DNA from: Anseranas semipalmata
Taxonomy: Eukaryota; Chordata; Aves; Anseriformes; Anseranatidae
DNA length: 64,000 nt
Direction: 5' to 3'
Assembly: GCA_013399115.1 (NCBI GenBank)
Contig: VXAA01004051.1
Coordinates: forward strand, 296,152-360,151
Below are positions 48,741 to 61,700 of this stretch, in pieces. Both the position numbers and the translations under genes were made by a program. Within the stretch, counting starts at the first letter, position 1. Each line of letters begins with the position of its first letter. Below the pieces are notes generated by a model. It saw nothing but the letters and a program-made list of their open reading frames with translations. It made no database searches and had not been told where the DNA came from.

Positions 48741-51700
48741 TACACCAAGGACTTTCAAGACAATAGCTACAGAGACTATTTTTCAGTACTGTTTGTAATA
48801 TCTAATTCAGAGCTAATTTTTAATGGACAGGGTTCCATGGGGATTTGTTTGCAAATTTCATCAACTTGAGTTCCTGCTTCATTTGCTGAAATGCAGTACT
48901 TGGAATTGACCCAGCGAGCAGGAACACTCTTGTTCCTTTTAAAACATTACCGTATATTACAATAAACAGTGACTGGTTATCAAAAATAAAATGCTTGATT
49001 GTCTAGATATTTAGAGCACATACTTTGTCTTGGATGAACTGTCGAGTTAGATTCACCACTGACACAGCTTAAACAAACACATACATTTTATTTTAAGCCT
49101 CATGTTTCTTCAGAAGCCAATAGGATATGTGCAATTCAGAACATAAAAGCAATTTCATGAGGAAATGCTTCTGTGATGTACACATCATTTTGTGTCTAGC
49201 TATCTTTACTAAAAAGCATAGCTGAATAAATCTCAGTACCTTCTCTCTGTCTTTACAAAACATCACCATTACCACTCATTTAGAGTCGCCAATGATATCG
49301 GTGGCTTGACCTTTTTTCTAATATAGTTTCATATTTTCTCTTCTCACATACTCTTTCATATTTGCCCTGGTAAAACACTCGTCGGCCCTGTTCCTGTGTG
49401 GATGAAAGTGAATCCTTTTGTGCATGCTTTCACCCTCCTTCAGAAGTAGTGTCCACCAGTTGAGACAGAATCCCAAGTGGTCAAATCATTAGTGATTGAT
49501 TTGCTCCTGTCTCTGAACTCTACAAAAACATCTGGTGTTGGGCTTTTGCTACTGGACAGCAACGGCCATTTCAGGTGAAGTGAATAAATATAAAATAGAA
49601 GGAAGCATTTATGAACACGGGAGCTTATTTGAGCAGAGCCTGTTCCTGGTGAGTCTGTTGCAGACACCTAGGACTTGCTAAAGAGTCAGTGATGCTTGTC
49701 AGTGGAAATCAACATTTGCAAACACTCCAGGGTTAAAATGTTGGAACTCTTTGGAAAATTGAGCTGTATTTTCCACCTCTAGCAGTATAAACATGGTCAA
49801 TGTGCTGTATACTTCTGCACAGGGGTAGAAATACCCTCACACATGAAACTTATACAAGACCCTTTTCCAAAATGGGCTGCAGGTGAAAAAGGTCCTGAAA
49901 CTTCTGAAGTGTCATCCAGGGCCTCCCAACTTCCCCTCCCATTTTGGCCTTGATAAATTATTGAGTCAGACTCAAAAGCTTTTGAAACTCTGAAAAGCCA
50001 TATCTACTTATCATTGTTCATACCTTGTAGAAGCATCGTGTCCCAAGAAACAGCTGAGATGAAAAGTAGCAGAAATGTCAAAAGCATAAAGCGTCATTTA
50101 TGTGGCACTAGGGGAAGGAATGGGAGCAGAGGAGGGTGAGCAGTGAAGGAATTTTACACGAAAGCATGATGGGCTCTTTGCAAACAAAGGTGAAGGTCCG
50201 GGTCTGCTGAGTTCCTCTGATTTCAGACTACAGCGAATTAGACCAACAAGCTCTGTTTTGCAGAGGTTCAGCTAAGCTGGCAAACAAACTGAAACACTGT
50301 GCTATACCCATCCACTCTTTCCCTACAGCATGAAACAAGCAATTAAAAAAGAAAAACTATTTGGACATGTTTGATCAGGAAGCACTTAAGCAACACAGAA
50401 GGAATCTGCAGCTTTTGATATTACATTAATACACTAATATCTTAATCCTTTACCAGTGACAGACTACACATTTAAATCCCTAATGGGACCTGGTTTCCAA
50501 ATTACATTATTTAATGTTTATTCAGTGAATAATCCAAATAGTATTTAACACCACTGAAGAAAAAACACACACACCCCCTGGGCGGATTGTCTGCTTTTCC
50601 TTTGCTTCGTAATTACCCAACCAAGGGCCCTATTAAATAACTCAATTTTTTATGATCTTGAAGTGAAACAAACCCTTTATTTGAATGTTCCACAGAAGAA
50701 ACACTTCAGGCACACATGCTATCCAGCTCCACATCCACGTCAAAAACTTTTCCAGTGATCAAGACTGTTTAGGTCTATTTGGGGATTTTCTAGCCAGACT
50801 GATTTACTACCAAAGGGCCTGATCCAGGCCCCACCCTAGAAAGAAAATGAAAGCAAGAGCCAAGAGATCATCAAAGAAATAGAAATGGCTCATGAATGAA
50901 ATCTGTGTGTGAAAGAGAGGAAGTTAATAGCCTGTAACATTATAATGTAGTTAAGACACTTTGAATAGGATTTGTGCCACCCAGATGTGGACATGGTTGG
51001 CAGGACTGTAATCACCCCAGAAATGCTCTCCCTCTTCACCACGGTGGGAGCTCAGGCTGCCATGAGGCAAAGGGAGGTCTCTGTGTGATGGGCCTAATGT
51101 TGGGTGGCACAAATGCAGGCTTTTCTGGGCTGTGACAGCCTATGCTGGTGCTTCCTTGCCAGATCCCTCTGGTATTCCCATCCTAGCCTCACCCATAGCC
51201 CATTGCTGTGCACCAAAGGGATGGAATAGCCCAATCAGTCTTTTGGGGAAGGTCAGTCCCACGTTTGGCAGAAGTTACTTGCTTCCCTGGGGAAAGGTGC
51301 TTGGTGCCTCTAGCGGACAGAATAAAACCCCTTCATGGCCAAAGATGAGCCACTTTTCATTTCTAAGGGGCAATGTGTCTTCTTGACACACGTGCTCCTT
51401 GGGTAGAGGAAATCACCACGGACATCCAGATCCATAAATCCACAGATGCTCCTCTTGCTGTCCCTACATTTTCATGTCTGTCCTTCAAACCTGTCTTAAA
51501 TAAAGGCCAGCTTTGTTGTTGTTTTTTTCATGGAACATCTCTAATTGAAACCTTCAGTCTTTGATATATAAATCAACTCAAGTAGATTCTGAGGCTGTGT
51601 ATTAAAAAGTGTGTGTGGAAGGGGAGCAAAGTTGGGAACATGAAGGAAAGGTATTCTTGCACCTTCCCGGAGTGAAGAATAATTTGGGAATTTATTTGTA

Positions 51701-52920
51701 CCATTCTAACAAAAACAAGGCTTTTTGAAGAGATCTCCTTGGCTCAGATCTGTTGTATATTTGTCAGAAATAACCAATGGTGCTTATATCCAGCATTTAA
51801 CTGTTTCAATCTGCATAGTTAAAAAACTACCCAGCCCAATTCCAGATACACATGTTTTGACTTCAGAGCTCCTAGTAATCTGTCAACATTTCCATTAAAG
51901 AGCCCTGCTTGGAGAGCTGGACATATCAACAATTCCAAGAGCATATGGTTTGCAATAGAAGGCGCACATGTTACCGCCATTTGGGATGTAAATGGATGGA
52001 TGCAGGGACACACAGATAGACAGGCAGACAGCTCCTCCTAGTAAGCCATCAGTGTGACATCCTGTATTTGCTCCTTCTGTCCCAGATCATGACTGGCTTC
52101 TCCTAAAAAAGCAGGAGCTACCACAGCGGAGTGAAGAGACTTGTGGTGGGTTCAGATCCCTTACTTTAAGATTCACCACTATGTTTAGAGATGACTGGTT
52201 TGCTCCACACTTCCAGAACCAAAATAAGTCCACAGAATGGTTGCTTGAAAAAAATGCAATGCCACATTTATGGGTGCAAATATGGCTTCGAGGCTGGCTC
52301 GATCACCTCTGAGTCCGTCCCTTGAAGTTCAGTCCATCCTTTCTCCCAATCTCTGTTGAGTCCCCAGTGATTTGGGCTGTGCAGTCACTGCAGGGCATGG
52401 GGAGTGAGAGTATCCAGGGAAAAGCAGGAAAATGCAGAGAAATGCAGGGAATCCTCCTTTGTAGTAGCAGCACAACCATACATTGACTTCAGTTGATTAT
52501 AAACATGCACCTTGAAAGACCTGGGGAGGGGACAATGGGAACGTTCTCCCAGCACCAGTTAACTTCTGTTCAGTACAGGGTGGCCCAGCAACGTACAGAA
52601 TGCACGGCAGAGGAATGGGACTGGTTTTCCCCTGTTAATCCACAGCCAGGGAAGGAGGGGTCAGCAGGAGGCTGCCCACCCCACACACCAGCATGGAGAC
52701 TTCCAGGGGGACACTGATCCAGAGACTGCATCATCAGTGCAGAAACCTAGAGAGTACAAGAGCATCTGCTCTCAGCGTGAGACATCGGACTTTCCTACCT
52801 TAATAATACAAGATTTTTTTTCTCAGCATTACCATTTGCATTTTTATGACATTATTGGCTGAAGGAATTTTCTCTAGACCAAGACAAATGTCCCCAAAAC
52901 TTATACTTTTGAGAGTGCTT
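48741..52920. other. Non-coding unique DNA with conserved-looking block near 50.4-50.7 kb
   Basis: No gene is recognised. Bases 50,380-50,700 are AT-rich and repeat-free, with words such as attacattatttaatg. A degenerate repeat of aatgcag-type units lies near 52,420-52,450. Open frames of up to 84 codons lack domains. Confidence 0.5.
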
Positions 52921-54250
52921 GGGTGTTGGTTTGTGGGTGTTTTTTTTTTTTTTTTCCTGACTGTTGGCCACTGGGTATATTACCAGAGGCAGAGAAAAGA
53001 AGAAATAACACACAATTTCTTTACCTATAGAACAGGGAACCTCAGTTATTAATGAGATACAAGAGATGACTCTTTTAGAGGCCTCACTCTGACAGAGCCC
53101 CTCATAATCACTAATGGATTTCATCCTACTTTTATGTGAAGCAGTGGATAGTCATCCTTACTACCCTGAGAGGGAACACAAGCACTGATGAAGGAACTCA
53201 CTGAGGGACTCCCCAGCCAGGCTGAGAACCTGACCTGGACCTCCCGCACCCAGCTCCAACCTGCTCTGCTTCGGGCAGCGTGGTGTTTTAGGGAGTGATG
53301 CTGGGAGCCAACACAGGGCTGTGTGGGCATCTCAAAAGAGAGAGAAAAGACAAAACGCACTGCACAGTCTGAAATCTGAATTTACCGGCAGGGTCAGGGA
53401 GCTATTTTACTTGCTACCACTGTGAACTCCAGGAATGGAATCAATTAGTATTAGTTTAAAACATCATCTGTTTCAGTTTAACAGAAAGCTTCTGTTCAAT
53501 GAAATACAGGATTGGTAAATGAAAAAAAAAAAAAAAAAAAAGTTGATCTGATTTTAGTAACTCCTAAGGTACTATTTTAGGTGTGTCAGAGGTATATCAT
53601 ACATCTGCCACAAACGTGTATGACAATACATTACTCCTGCTGTTCTTCCTGTCTTCATATAAGAATATCCCTGTAAGTCAAGCATGAGCGCAAATCACAA
53701 ATCTGTGCTTAGCAAGATGTTTCACCAGCAACTTAGCAGATGTTTGACCAAGCATTTTCTCCAATGATAGTTAGGTGATAACCCAAATACTTTTAAACAG
53801 ATGTTTGCCCAGGTAATTAAAGTCATCTTTAAAATCACAATGGAAGGATTCCTTTCCAAACACCATTTTTACCTTCAGAAAAATACACTGTCTATATGTG
53901 CTTTTTTTTTTTTTATCCTAGATTTGACAATCTATGGCAAGAGGATTCATTAGAGATCGGCAGAATATGAGAATTTTGCAAGGCAATTAACTCACTCTAA
54001 GCAATATTGTGTGTGTTTCTAACAAAAGGTTTTTCAAGTACTGCCATCCTTTCTTATTCAAAACAGTTCTAAAACATTTCAGCTCCTCAGGGGCACCATC
54101 GATGTGCTCCTGATCTAAGCACCTTACAAGGCAAACAATAAGCTTTACTTTATAAGTAAAACAGGAGTGAAACACCTGGACTTATGGTGATCTAACTTAT
54201 AGAAAAGTAAATCCACTGGCTGCGATTGTACCTTTTGATTCATACTGAGA
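52921..54250. other. Non-coding unique DNA with homopolymers
   Basis: A T-rich tract lies near 52,939-52,956 and an A20 tract at 53,522-53,541. A T12 tract lies near 53,903-53,914. No gene is recognised. Confidence 0.6.
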
Positions 54251-54313
54251 ATTATGAGACCAGAGCCAAAGGACACTACAGAGACAGTTCAGGCTAATGC
54301 TCTTCCAGCACTG

Positions 54314-54339
54314 CTGCAGTACTACAGTAGCTACTGCAG
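54314..54339. repeat. Nested palindrome, PstI-ended hairpin
   Basis: Arms ctgcagta (54,314-54,321) and tactgcag (54,332-54,339) are perfect inverted repeats around a 10-base loop. The loop holds a second small palindrome, ctacagtag (54,322-54,330). More CAGC/CTGC words follow to about 54,360. It could form a cruciform or a hairpin in RNA. No known RNA class is recognised. Confidence 0.8.
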
Positions 54340-57300
54340 CGCTATCACAGCAGCTACAGTTCAAGCATCACTACCAAACTACAATTGCTTGAGTTTCCCA
54401 TCCCATGTTTTTGTTCCCTGGATGTCCCTTCCCTCTTTTAATATTGTTTTTTCTTTTCAGTCCTTTTTTTTTATTTTATTTTTGGAGAAACAAAATAAAA
54501 AAATCAGGGGAGAGAAGAGGACTGGGAAGATTTTTTTCTCTCACTTCTCCTACAGCATTTTAGAAATAGAGAGACAGAATGAAGGGAAAACCAAGGGAGA
54601 AACAGAAGAATATTTTTAGTATTTCCAAGATCCTATCACCTATCAGTCTTAAGTAAATGACCATTTGTACAAAACATCATCACTTTCCAACCAGTTATTC
54701 AAGGCTTCACCAGTCCCCCAGGTTGCTCAGCAGCAGAGCAACCCTCTCCTCTTGATGTGCCACTTCCACACCACATCACCCATAACAGATGATGGTAACA
54801 CTGCTGGCGCTGCTCAGATCTTTTTAGTCTGTTGGTTAAGCAACACGGCTAAGAAACCACCATGAAGTCAGGGAGAGGAAAACAGAGACGAGTTTCTATC
54901 AGAGGGGACAACCAAGCCCTCAGCAATGAGACAGAGAGCTGGTGGACCTGGAGAGGAACGGTCAGCATGGGCCTCCTGCAGACACCCAGCGCAGTCCACA
55001 AGTCAGCAGAAAAAGCCCTGGAAAGGACTACAGTGGGAGTGTGGGGCGAGATGAAACAGCTGCTGGACTTCCTAATTGCTGGAAAATGGCATCCTAGCCC
55101 ACAGCAGCAAGGAAATGCAAAAGTGGAAACTTATAGATATATTTTTACATGGTGATAATGATTTTAGCATCTGCGTGACGTACATGAGCCAGGGCCTGCA
55201 TCCCTCCTTGCTTAAATCACTTAAAGTTCTGTTCTTCCTGAAAGTAATAATCTGTTTGCTTTTATTGCTGTCTTATGAACTTTCCATCCCAATCTACTGA
55301 TGAAATGAAGTGGCACTAGGACTGTCAAATAAATTCTTTGAGGGGGGTGGGAGGTTTGGGCTCAGTGAGGCAGAGCAGCAGTAGCACATTGAAAATGTGA
55401 AGTCCAGAAGAGGATGGTCACTGCTCAGGAAAGTGGTTCCTTGGGGCTGCCAAAGTTTTCTAAGCTCACAAAACCAAACCCTGAAACATGATTAGCAGCC
55501 TCCTGCTAGATGTTTTCTAGACCACCAGTAGACCTCACTGAAGGAAGACCACTTTAAGTGGAGAGCTGAGACCTCCAGTGATGAAGTATTAAAGAGCTAT
55601 TCCCTTTCCAGATGGTGTAACTGATGCTGATTAACCCAAATTATGTCATGCAGTGAATGGTATCAACCCATGCTGTGTACACCATCTCACGTTGCGAGAG
55701 GACAATGGGGAGTGGAGAATGAGACAATGGAGGCCACAGGAGTCTGGTACGTGGCAAGGTCACAAGGTACAGAATAGAACAGTAAAATAGATATTTTCAG
55801 CACTCATTTTCTTTTGCTGGGGATCTGCTTTGCTTCTGTGCTGTGGGAGAGAATGACACGGCATCCTCCTGGGTTAAACACACTGCGAGGTAACGGGGAA
55901 AGCAGAGGTGTGGTCTCGCTTCTGTCATCGTCATTACCTGTTGCTAGTCTTTTTAATAAATGCAAACCAAACCTATCCTGGACCTGTCCAACACCACACA
56001 AGACAGACTCGGGATTTGCAGAAATGGGAATTTGTATTCTCCACATTGGCTCATCTATTTTGTGATTCTCCAAAATAACCTAATGCACACTCATAACATG
56101 AATGGCTGAGAAAAGGATTATTTTTTATTACAAAGAGAGTGTTTTTCACAATTCTCACTATTTCCTAGAGAATGAAAAGACCATTTTAAGTTCTTCCAAG
56201 TCTATCTGAATGGATAACTGGGGAGACAAAGAGGAAATCGAGCTCTGAGACTTAAGACCGTCTGATCTCTCTAGGGGCAAGGACATATGTATTTATGTGT
56301 ATTTAGGTCTGTTGTTTATCATGGGAATATGTTGTGCAGGAGGATAAATCTGGGATATAGGGGAAAATGGGAGAAAAAACAACAAAAAAGAAAATGATCC
56401 CCTCAGATGTGGATCTGAAATGACTGACTTGGTTCATCTCTGCATGAAATTACTATGATTGCATTATTGTTTAGATTTCTAATGTATTCCACTGGAAAGC
56501 CTTCAAGTATTTAATTTCAACTCTAGTCCTGCAGGGACCGGTTGGTCCATTAGACACTGAATATGTAGTGGAGAATATCAAATACATTGTTCATCAACAT
56601 AACCAAAGGGAAAACAACGCTTGGTTTATTCCAACAAAAAGAAAACCTTCATGCTTATGATTTTAAAGGTCTTATTTTTTAATCCCTCTCCTAGAGCAGA
56701 ACTGATGAATGTGCAATAAGTGACAAATGCAGAAACAGCGCAAAACTGGTGCATTCACAGATCACAGGGTGTTTAGGGAAGAAATCCCCTGCCTTTGATT
56801 CACATGGCCCCAAATCACCCAGACTGTCAGCATAAACTTCAGCTTCCAACAAGCCTAAAATATTAAAGATGATTTTAGACATAATAACCTCATTCCCCAT
56901 GTCTTGCACCAAATCCACACACGGTCATTAGAGCACTACTTGCTGCGTTCCCATGAAAAACCATAACATTGACCGAGGTTAAATTAATCCATTTGTCAGC
57001 ATCTGCTGACCTGTGCACCTGCGTTGGAGTTTGTAACAAAATCCTAAACTAGCATCACTGAGCTTCAGGTTCTGGCAAAAAATGGCTTGCGGAGTACATG
57101 CTACACTTCTCGAGACTTCCCCCGGGGAATGTGACTCAGTGGAGAGATGGATGGATACTTACACAAATGTATCCAGATCAGTTTAACCTAGAAATTTCAG
57201 AAGATCAAGTTCCCCAAGAGATTCCCTTGCTTGTTAAAATATGTTTTATCATTTGTTCCTATTAAAGCTTGTGTTTGATTTTTCATGAAAAAGCCACTGT

Positions 57301-59940
57301 AGTGTGTGCAGTGGTCAGAGAACAAAGCAGCACAGACATTATTAAAAAGGAAAGAAAACAAAGTCAAATATTTGAATGAGACTGTTTTAAGTAGCACACA
57401 AATTGTAATATGACAGCAAAATTCATACATGAGGTTAAAGAAAGGGGGAGCTACTTTTCTCCAGAAAAAAAAATGTAGTCCTTCATTTATATTATACTAT
57501 ACTGACTTCTTTCATTCACAATTCTTCCTGACGACTGTATACGCACATAACTATTCATATTCAAAATATTCCTCTTGAAAAATTGTGTGTGGAAGGACAT
57601 TATGGAAATGAGGCTGGATCAGTACCACAGTGAAAATGGGATTTAGGCTTACTAAGACATCAGTGTGCTTCAAGTCCTGGGCACACACTTTCACTTCTTC
57701 CCTTTCCCTGGACTCTGACCACTATAGCAGCAAACTGAGATCTTTTGGGGATGGATAGACAGTAGTGATGAAATGACCAGGAGACAAAATAAATTTAAGG
57801 AATTCGCTCTGTCTAGCATATCAAGGAGTTCAAAAGTTGCCACAGTCTCAGTGGCTAAGCAGCAAAAATGTCAGGTGTTAAAATATTTTTTTAAAGAAAA
57901 TGAGAAAGGCGTAAGAACCACCAAAGGCTTGGTATGAGGTCCAAGATAACTCAAAGAGAATCCGCATACATATTTGACACACCAGGTTATTTTCCATCAG
58001 ACTAAAATAGCAAGAGAAATTCTATATTCTCCATTTTTAAAGCGTTCATATTAAAACCTTTATCAAAATAGTAATAAAAATACGGGCTGCATATTTTCAT
58101 CCACCAGAAAATGTAAATCCAAAACAACTTATTTAATAACACATATTTGCCAGAATTGTTGAGCTTTAGATCAAAACAAACTATAGAAGATATGACATGG
58201 CAGCAATGTAAAACGAGCCAGATGAGAAGCTGGGGATCCACAGATTCTCTCCAAAGGGTTTGCAGAAGGTAACCCATATAAGCAAGTCCATCTCCAGTAA
58301 GACGAAATTTAATATCCATTTTCTGCACTTCTTTTACAGGAGTTTTAGGGGCCAAAATTTACAACAGCTAAAAATGAAGCAATGTAATACTTTTTTTTTT
58401 TCCTAAAAAAATCTAGGAACTCTGAATGTTGTTTGACATGACAAAAAGTTTAATCTTTTCTAATTTCATCACACCTCCATATCAATAAAGGTGCTCCCAC
58501 TTTTATTGGGTGGGAACATGTAAGGGAGGGGCTTCACAGAGATGAAAAGAAAAAAGCAGTAGACTAGACCCAGAGTTGTCTTCCGAGTGCATCATTGGCA
58601 TTTTTAAGCCAAGAGATCTAATTCAAAAGCTACTAAAGAAAGAAGGTTCATCCTTTATAAATTTCCTGGAAATCTTAATCCATGAGTATAGGAACTGCAA
58701 GGAAGAGTGAATTTACCTGCTATTGAACCTGACTTGGATGTGCCCAGGAGCCCTGCTGCTATAATACGACTGCCTGTGAGCCTCCAGGTGATGGCACTTG
58801 GGACAGGCTCTCAGCATATAAAACACATCAACACACAACAAAAAAGCAAGAAGGCAGCAATACTAGTCAGGCAGCAAAACTGGACTTCCCTTAGAAAGCT
58901 AAAAGTGATAGCTGTTTGAGAAAAAAAAATCTTTTTAAAAGTAATGCTTGTTAGAACTGGTCAAAGACAAAGTCAGTGCTATCACACTTGCTGGGAGAAA
59001 TGGTTCTCTGGAAGCTGTTTTGTTGTGCTTTTTCTTTCCTTTTTTTTTTTTTTTAATTTTATTTTGGAGAAACCAAAACAGTTGAAGTAGTGATAAAGTA
59101 AAAAACTTAATTTCAACAATTTTTAATAACGTTTCTCAATTTTTGTTTTGCAAGAAACAATATTTCTCTTTTTTAAATATATCTTCTCATTAGATATAAA
59201 GCAAGACAGAACAATTAAAAAAATCAAAAAACACATTTTATTATTTTTTTTCTTAAGTTTAGAATAAGCTAAAAAGTGACAGCTAGGTCAAAAAGGATTT
59301 AGTAACCTCCATTACTGAGAAATTAGAAAGCTGAGTTCTTTTTTGGAAGCAGAATAAAGCCAAACTTTGAGTTTCAAATTTTTTTGCCAGGCAGAAGATC
59401 TGTTCTCTGCAGAGCACCAGGAGTCACAAATAATTAACATTCTGATCAAGCTGTCCTGCTAAAAATCCAATCCCTCCATCGTATCTGAATCATTAACAGG
59501 CCACCCAAGGAAGTGAAAGAAAACTGGAACTTGACTTTCTAAGCATATTTCCGTTATTCCTGGTGGTCTCTGCCATTCTTAAGGTCTCATTTTTGCTAAG
59601 CAAACAAACTGGCATGAAAAGAAAAGCTTTTCTCATCCACAGATCGATTAGATTAGATCATATCAGATCCCTGTCGGTCAGTGAAACCTATAGGGTGCTT
59701 TTGCTCTTCGCCAGCTAAGAGTACAGATGATGAATTTTAGTACCAAAAAGATGACAAAAAAAAAAAAAGATCAATAAAAGCTTTCCTTTCTTTATCTGTC
59801 TGCTTAAATATATTCAATCACATGGTGGAGAACACAAATACATATAGCAATATAATTATTTAAAACAAATATTTCTAGCACAGGATATTTTCCTTAGAGA
59901 CACTGGAACTTTTCTATGAAAAGTGTGATTTCTATTTATT
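54340..59940. other. Non-coding unique DNA, no gene seen
   Basis: About 5.6 kb of mostly AT-rich sequence without recognised gene, RNA or mobile element. T-rich tracts lie near 54,461-54,484 and 59,040-59,056, and an A-rich tract lies at about 59,756-59,769. Bases 59,641-59,670 are dense in GAT words. Open frames up to 97 codons (54,862-55,155) and 117 codons (58,002-58,355, minus strand) have no recognised domain. Confidence 0.5.
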
Positions 59941-59966
59941 TCCCTTGATAATAAAATAGTGGTGAC

Positions 59967-60015
59967 AAAAAAAAAAAAAAAAAAAGAAAGAAAAAAAAAA
60001 AAAAAAAAAAAAAAA
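59967..60015. repeat. Long interrupted poly(A) tract (A19-GAAAG-A25)
   Basis: A19 at 59,967-59,985 is followed by G, AAA, G and then A25 at 59,991-60,015. A tail this long, with no recognisable retroposon body directly upstream, may be a simple A tract or the tail of an unrecognised retropseudogene. The upstream 200 bases show no gene similarity I can identify. Confidence 0.9.
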
Positions 60016-61200
60016 TCTGCCGTTACGGAATGTCTTTAATTTTACATTACTTTTTCCATCTGTATTCTTTCTATGGAAGTAAACCTCAACTCCTAGAGGT
60101 TTTTTAAGATTTACATGTTTATTTCATTTTGTTTAATATCTTAATCGGTTCACAGTAAATTTGACCACACACACATACACAGTGATCCCAGCTGGTTGAA
60201 TGCGGTGAGCCAAGGCAAAGACACTGTCAAAAATACAGCCCTACAGCTGAAAACCTCGCAAAATTATAAACAAGACCCTTAAAATTATGAACTTGGCATC
60301 ACACACCAGCAAGCATGATGATAACGTCGTTTTACAAGGAAACAAGCAAAAAGCAGTTCCCTGCTCTTTAGTACTTTAAGGGTTATGGTAAAGTGAATAC
60401 TGGCATATAAATACCATCGATGTACAGGTTTACTCCTGATTTGGCCCAGTGTTGTGGTTTCCATAAGCAGGTCGGAGGATGCTGTTTTCCTTGTGCGAAC
60501 GACACAAGTTAACGTCTGAGTGAACTCTTCCAGCCTGCTAACCCTCTTTTTCTCACTCTTTTTTTTTTTTTTTTGGCAGTTAATTCATTATCTTTTGCTG
60601 CTCCCTTCATTGTAAAGCCCAAAACAAACAAACTCAAGGGTTTGTCTGCAGCCTTCAGAGCTGCTTTCGGAAAAACCATAGAGAAAGAGCTGGGGCTATG
60701 ATCTTCAAAAGTGTTAAAAACAAACAAACAAACAAACATTTCCCTGAAGGCATTTGGTGTGTGCTGGTCCCTGCCATTCTCCATGCATGGAAACCCAGAG
60801 TGAAGGGGAAGGTGCTGGGTGGGAACGCAGGAGGGGAGAGCCACAGCAGCGGGGGCTGATTCCCAAAATCCAGCCGTGACCCGGGCATGCTGCAGGAGGT
60901 GCAGCACAGGGGCCTGCTGCTGGTCCTTGAAATTTTGCCCTTCTGCTGGGGTTTTACAACAGAAAAACGCATTGTGCTGGAAGTACCTGGCTCTCTCTGA
61001 GCGTGATCCAACGTATCAAAAATCTGGAGACTGAAGGAGTGGACAAGGGCTGTGAGATGCCTGCTTGCATTCCCTGAGCTGCAGCCTTTATTTTTTACGA
61101 TGTTGAGTCGCACGGTAAAGCCAGCAGAAACTCAGAGTACTTCTGTCAACTCAGTCAAGGAAAAAGAGGCAGAACCAGACGACCAGATTTAAGAACAAAA
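60016..61200. other. Unique DNA with AAAC repeat and T tract, no gene seen
   Basis: A T16 tract lies at 60,559-60,574 and a CAAA run of about five copies at 60,717-60,737. A 152-codon minus-strand frame at 60,655-61,113 and a 132-codon frame overlapping it have no recognised domain. They compete with each other in different frames, so neither is called. Confidence 0.55.
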
Positions 61201-61700
61201 TGAAAGAAAAAGAATTTTCAAACCCCCTCTTCCCAGGGAACGCCCTGGGACTGAGCCTGGCCACGGAGGGACAGAAAAAACACGCCTTCCGTGTCTGTAA
61301 GCAGCCTGGACTTTCCGTGGTGCGTGGATGCTCTTTATAGAGACCTCGATGAGCAAGGGCGAGATCACAAGGTGCGAAGATCAAATATGCCCGCGATCGG
61401 AATGAGATAATGATCCGAGGACACGGAGGCATTTTGTGCTGGCTGCGGCGTGCAGCTCTCCTTGCTCTGCCTGTGAAGCTAATCAAAAGCCGAGCCGCAC
61501 TGTGCTATAAAGCTTGTTATCAAGATTTCACATCTGGCCTGCACATCTTAATTTAATGATGATATGGCAGCATCCCCTCTCCACTGCGCAGCACAAATTA
61601 TCACGTTGCCTTCTGAGGACATAAATTTCATTTAGATTTTGTTCGCCTTGGGGAGTTTTACAGGCCAGATAGCAGGAAAAAGATATCCACCAGGATGCGC
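61201..61700. promoter_or_regulatory. Candidate regulatory block: CpG-rich start, GATA-type motif cluster
   Basis: About 18 CpGs fall in 61,240-61,500 by eye, including cccgcgatcgg and gcggcgtgc, in otherwise AT-rich surroundings. It then passes into AT-rich DNA. GATA-type motifs (WGATAR) are seen as agataa at 61,405-61,410, ttatca at 61,517-61,522 (within the near-palindrome cttgttatcaag) and ttatca at 61,598-61,603. The sequence is free of simple repeats. This combination is common in developmental enhancers or CpG-associated regulatory DNA, but no conservation data support it here. A 111-codon minus-strand frame at 61,151-61,486 has no recognised domain. Confidence 0.42.

Noticed and set aside
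58002..58355. A 117-codon minus-strand frame in AT-rich sequence.
   Set aside because: Its composition is what AT-rich DNA gives; it has no domain and no neighbouring support.
60655..61113. A 152-codon minus-strand frame.
   Set aside because: It overlaps other open frames in competing phase, lies over an AAAC simple repeat, and has no recognisable motif.
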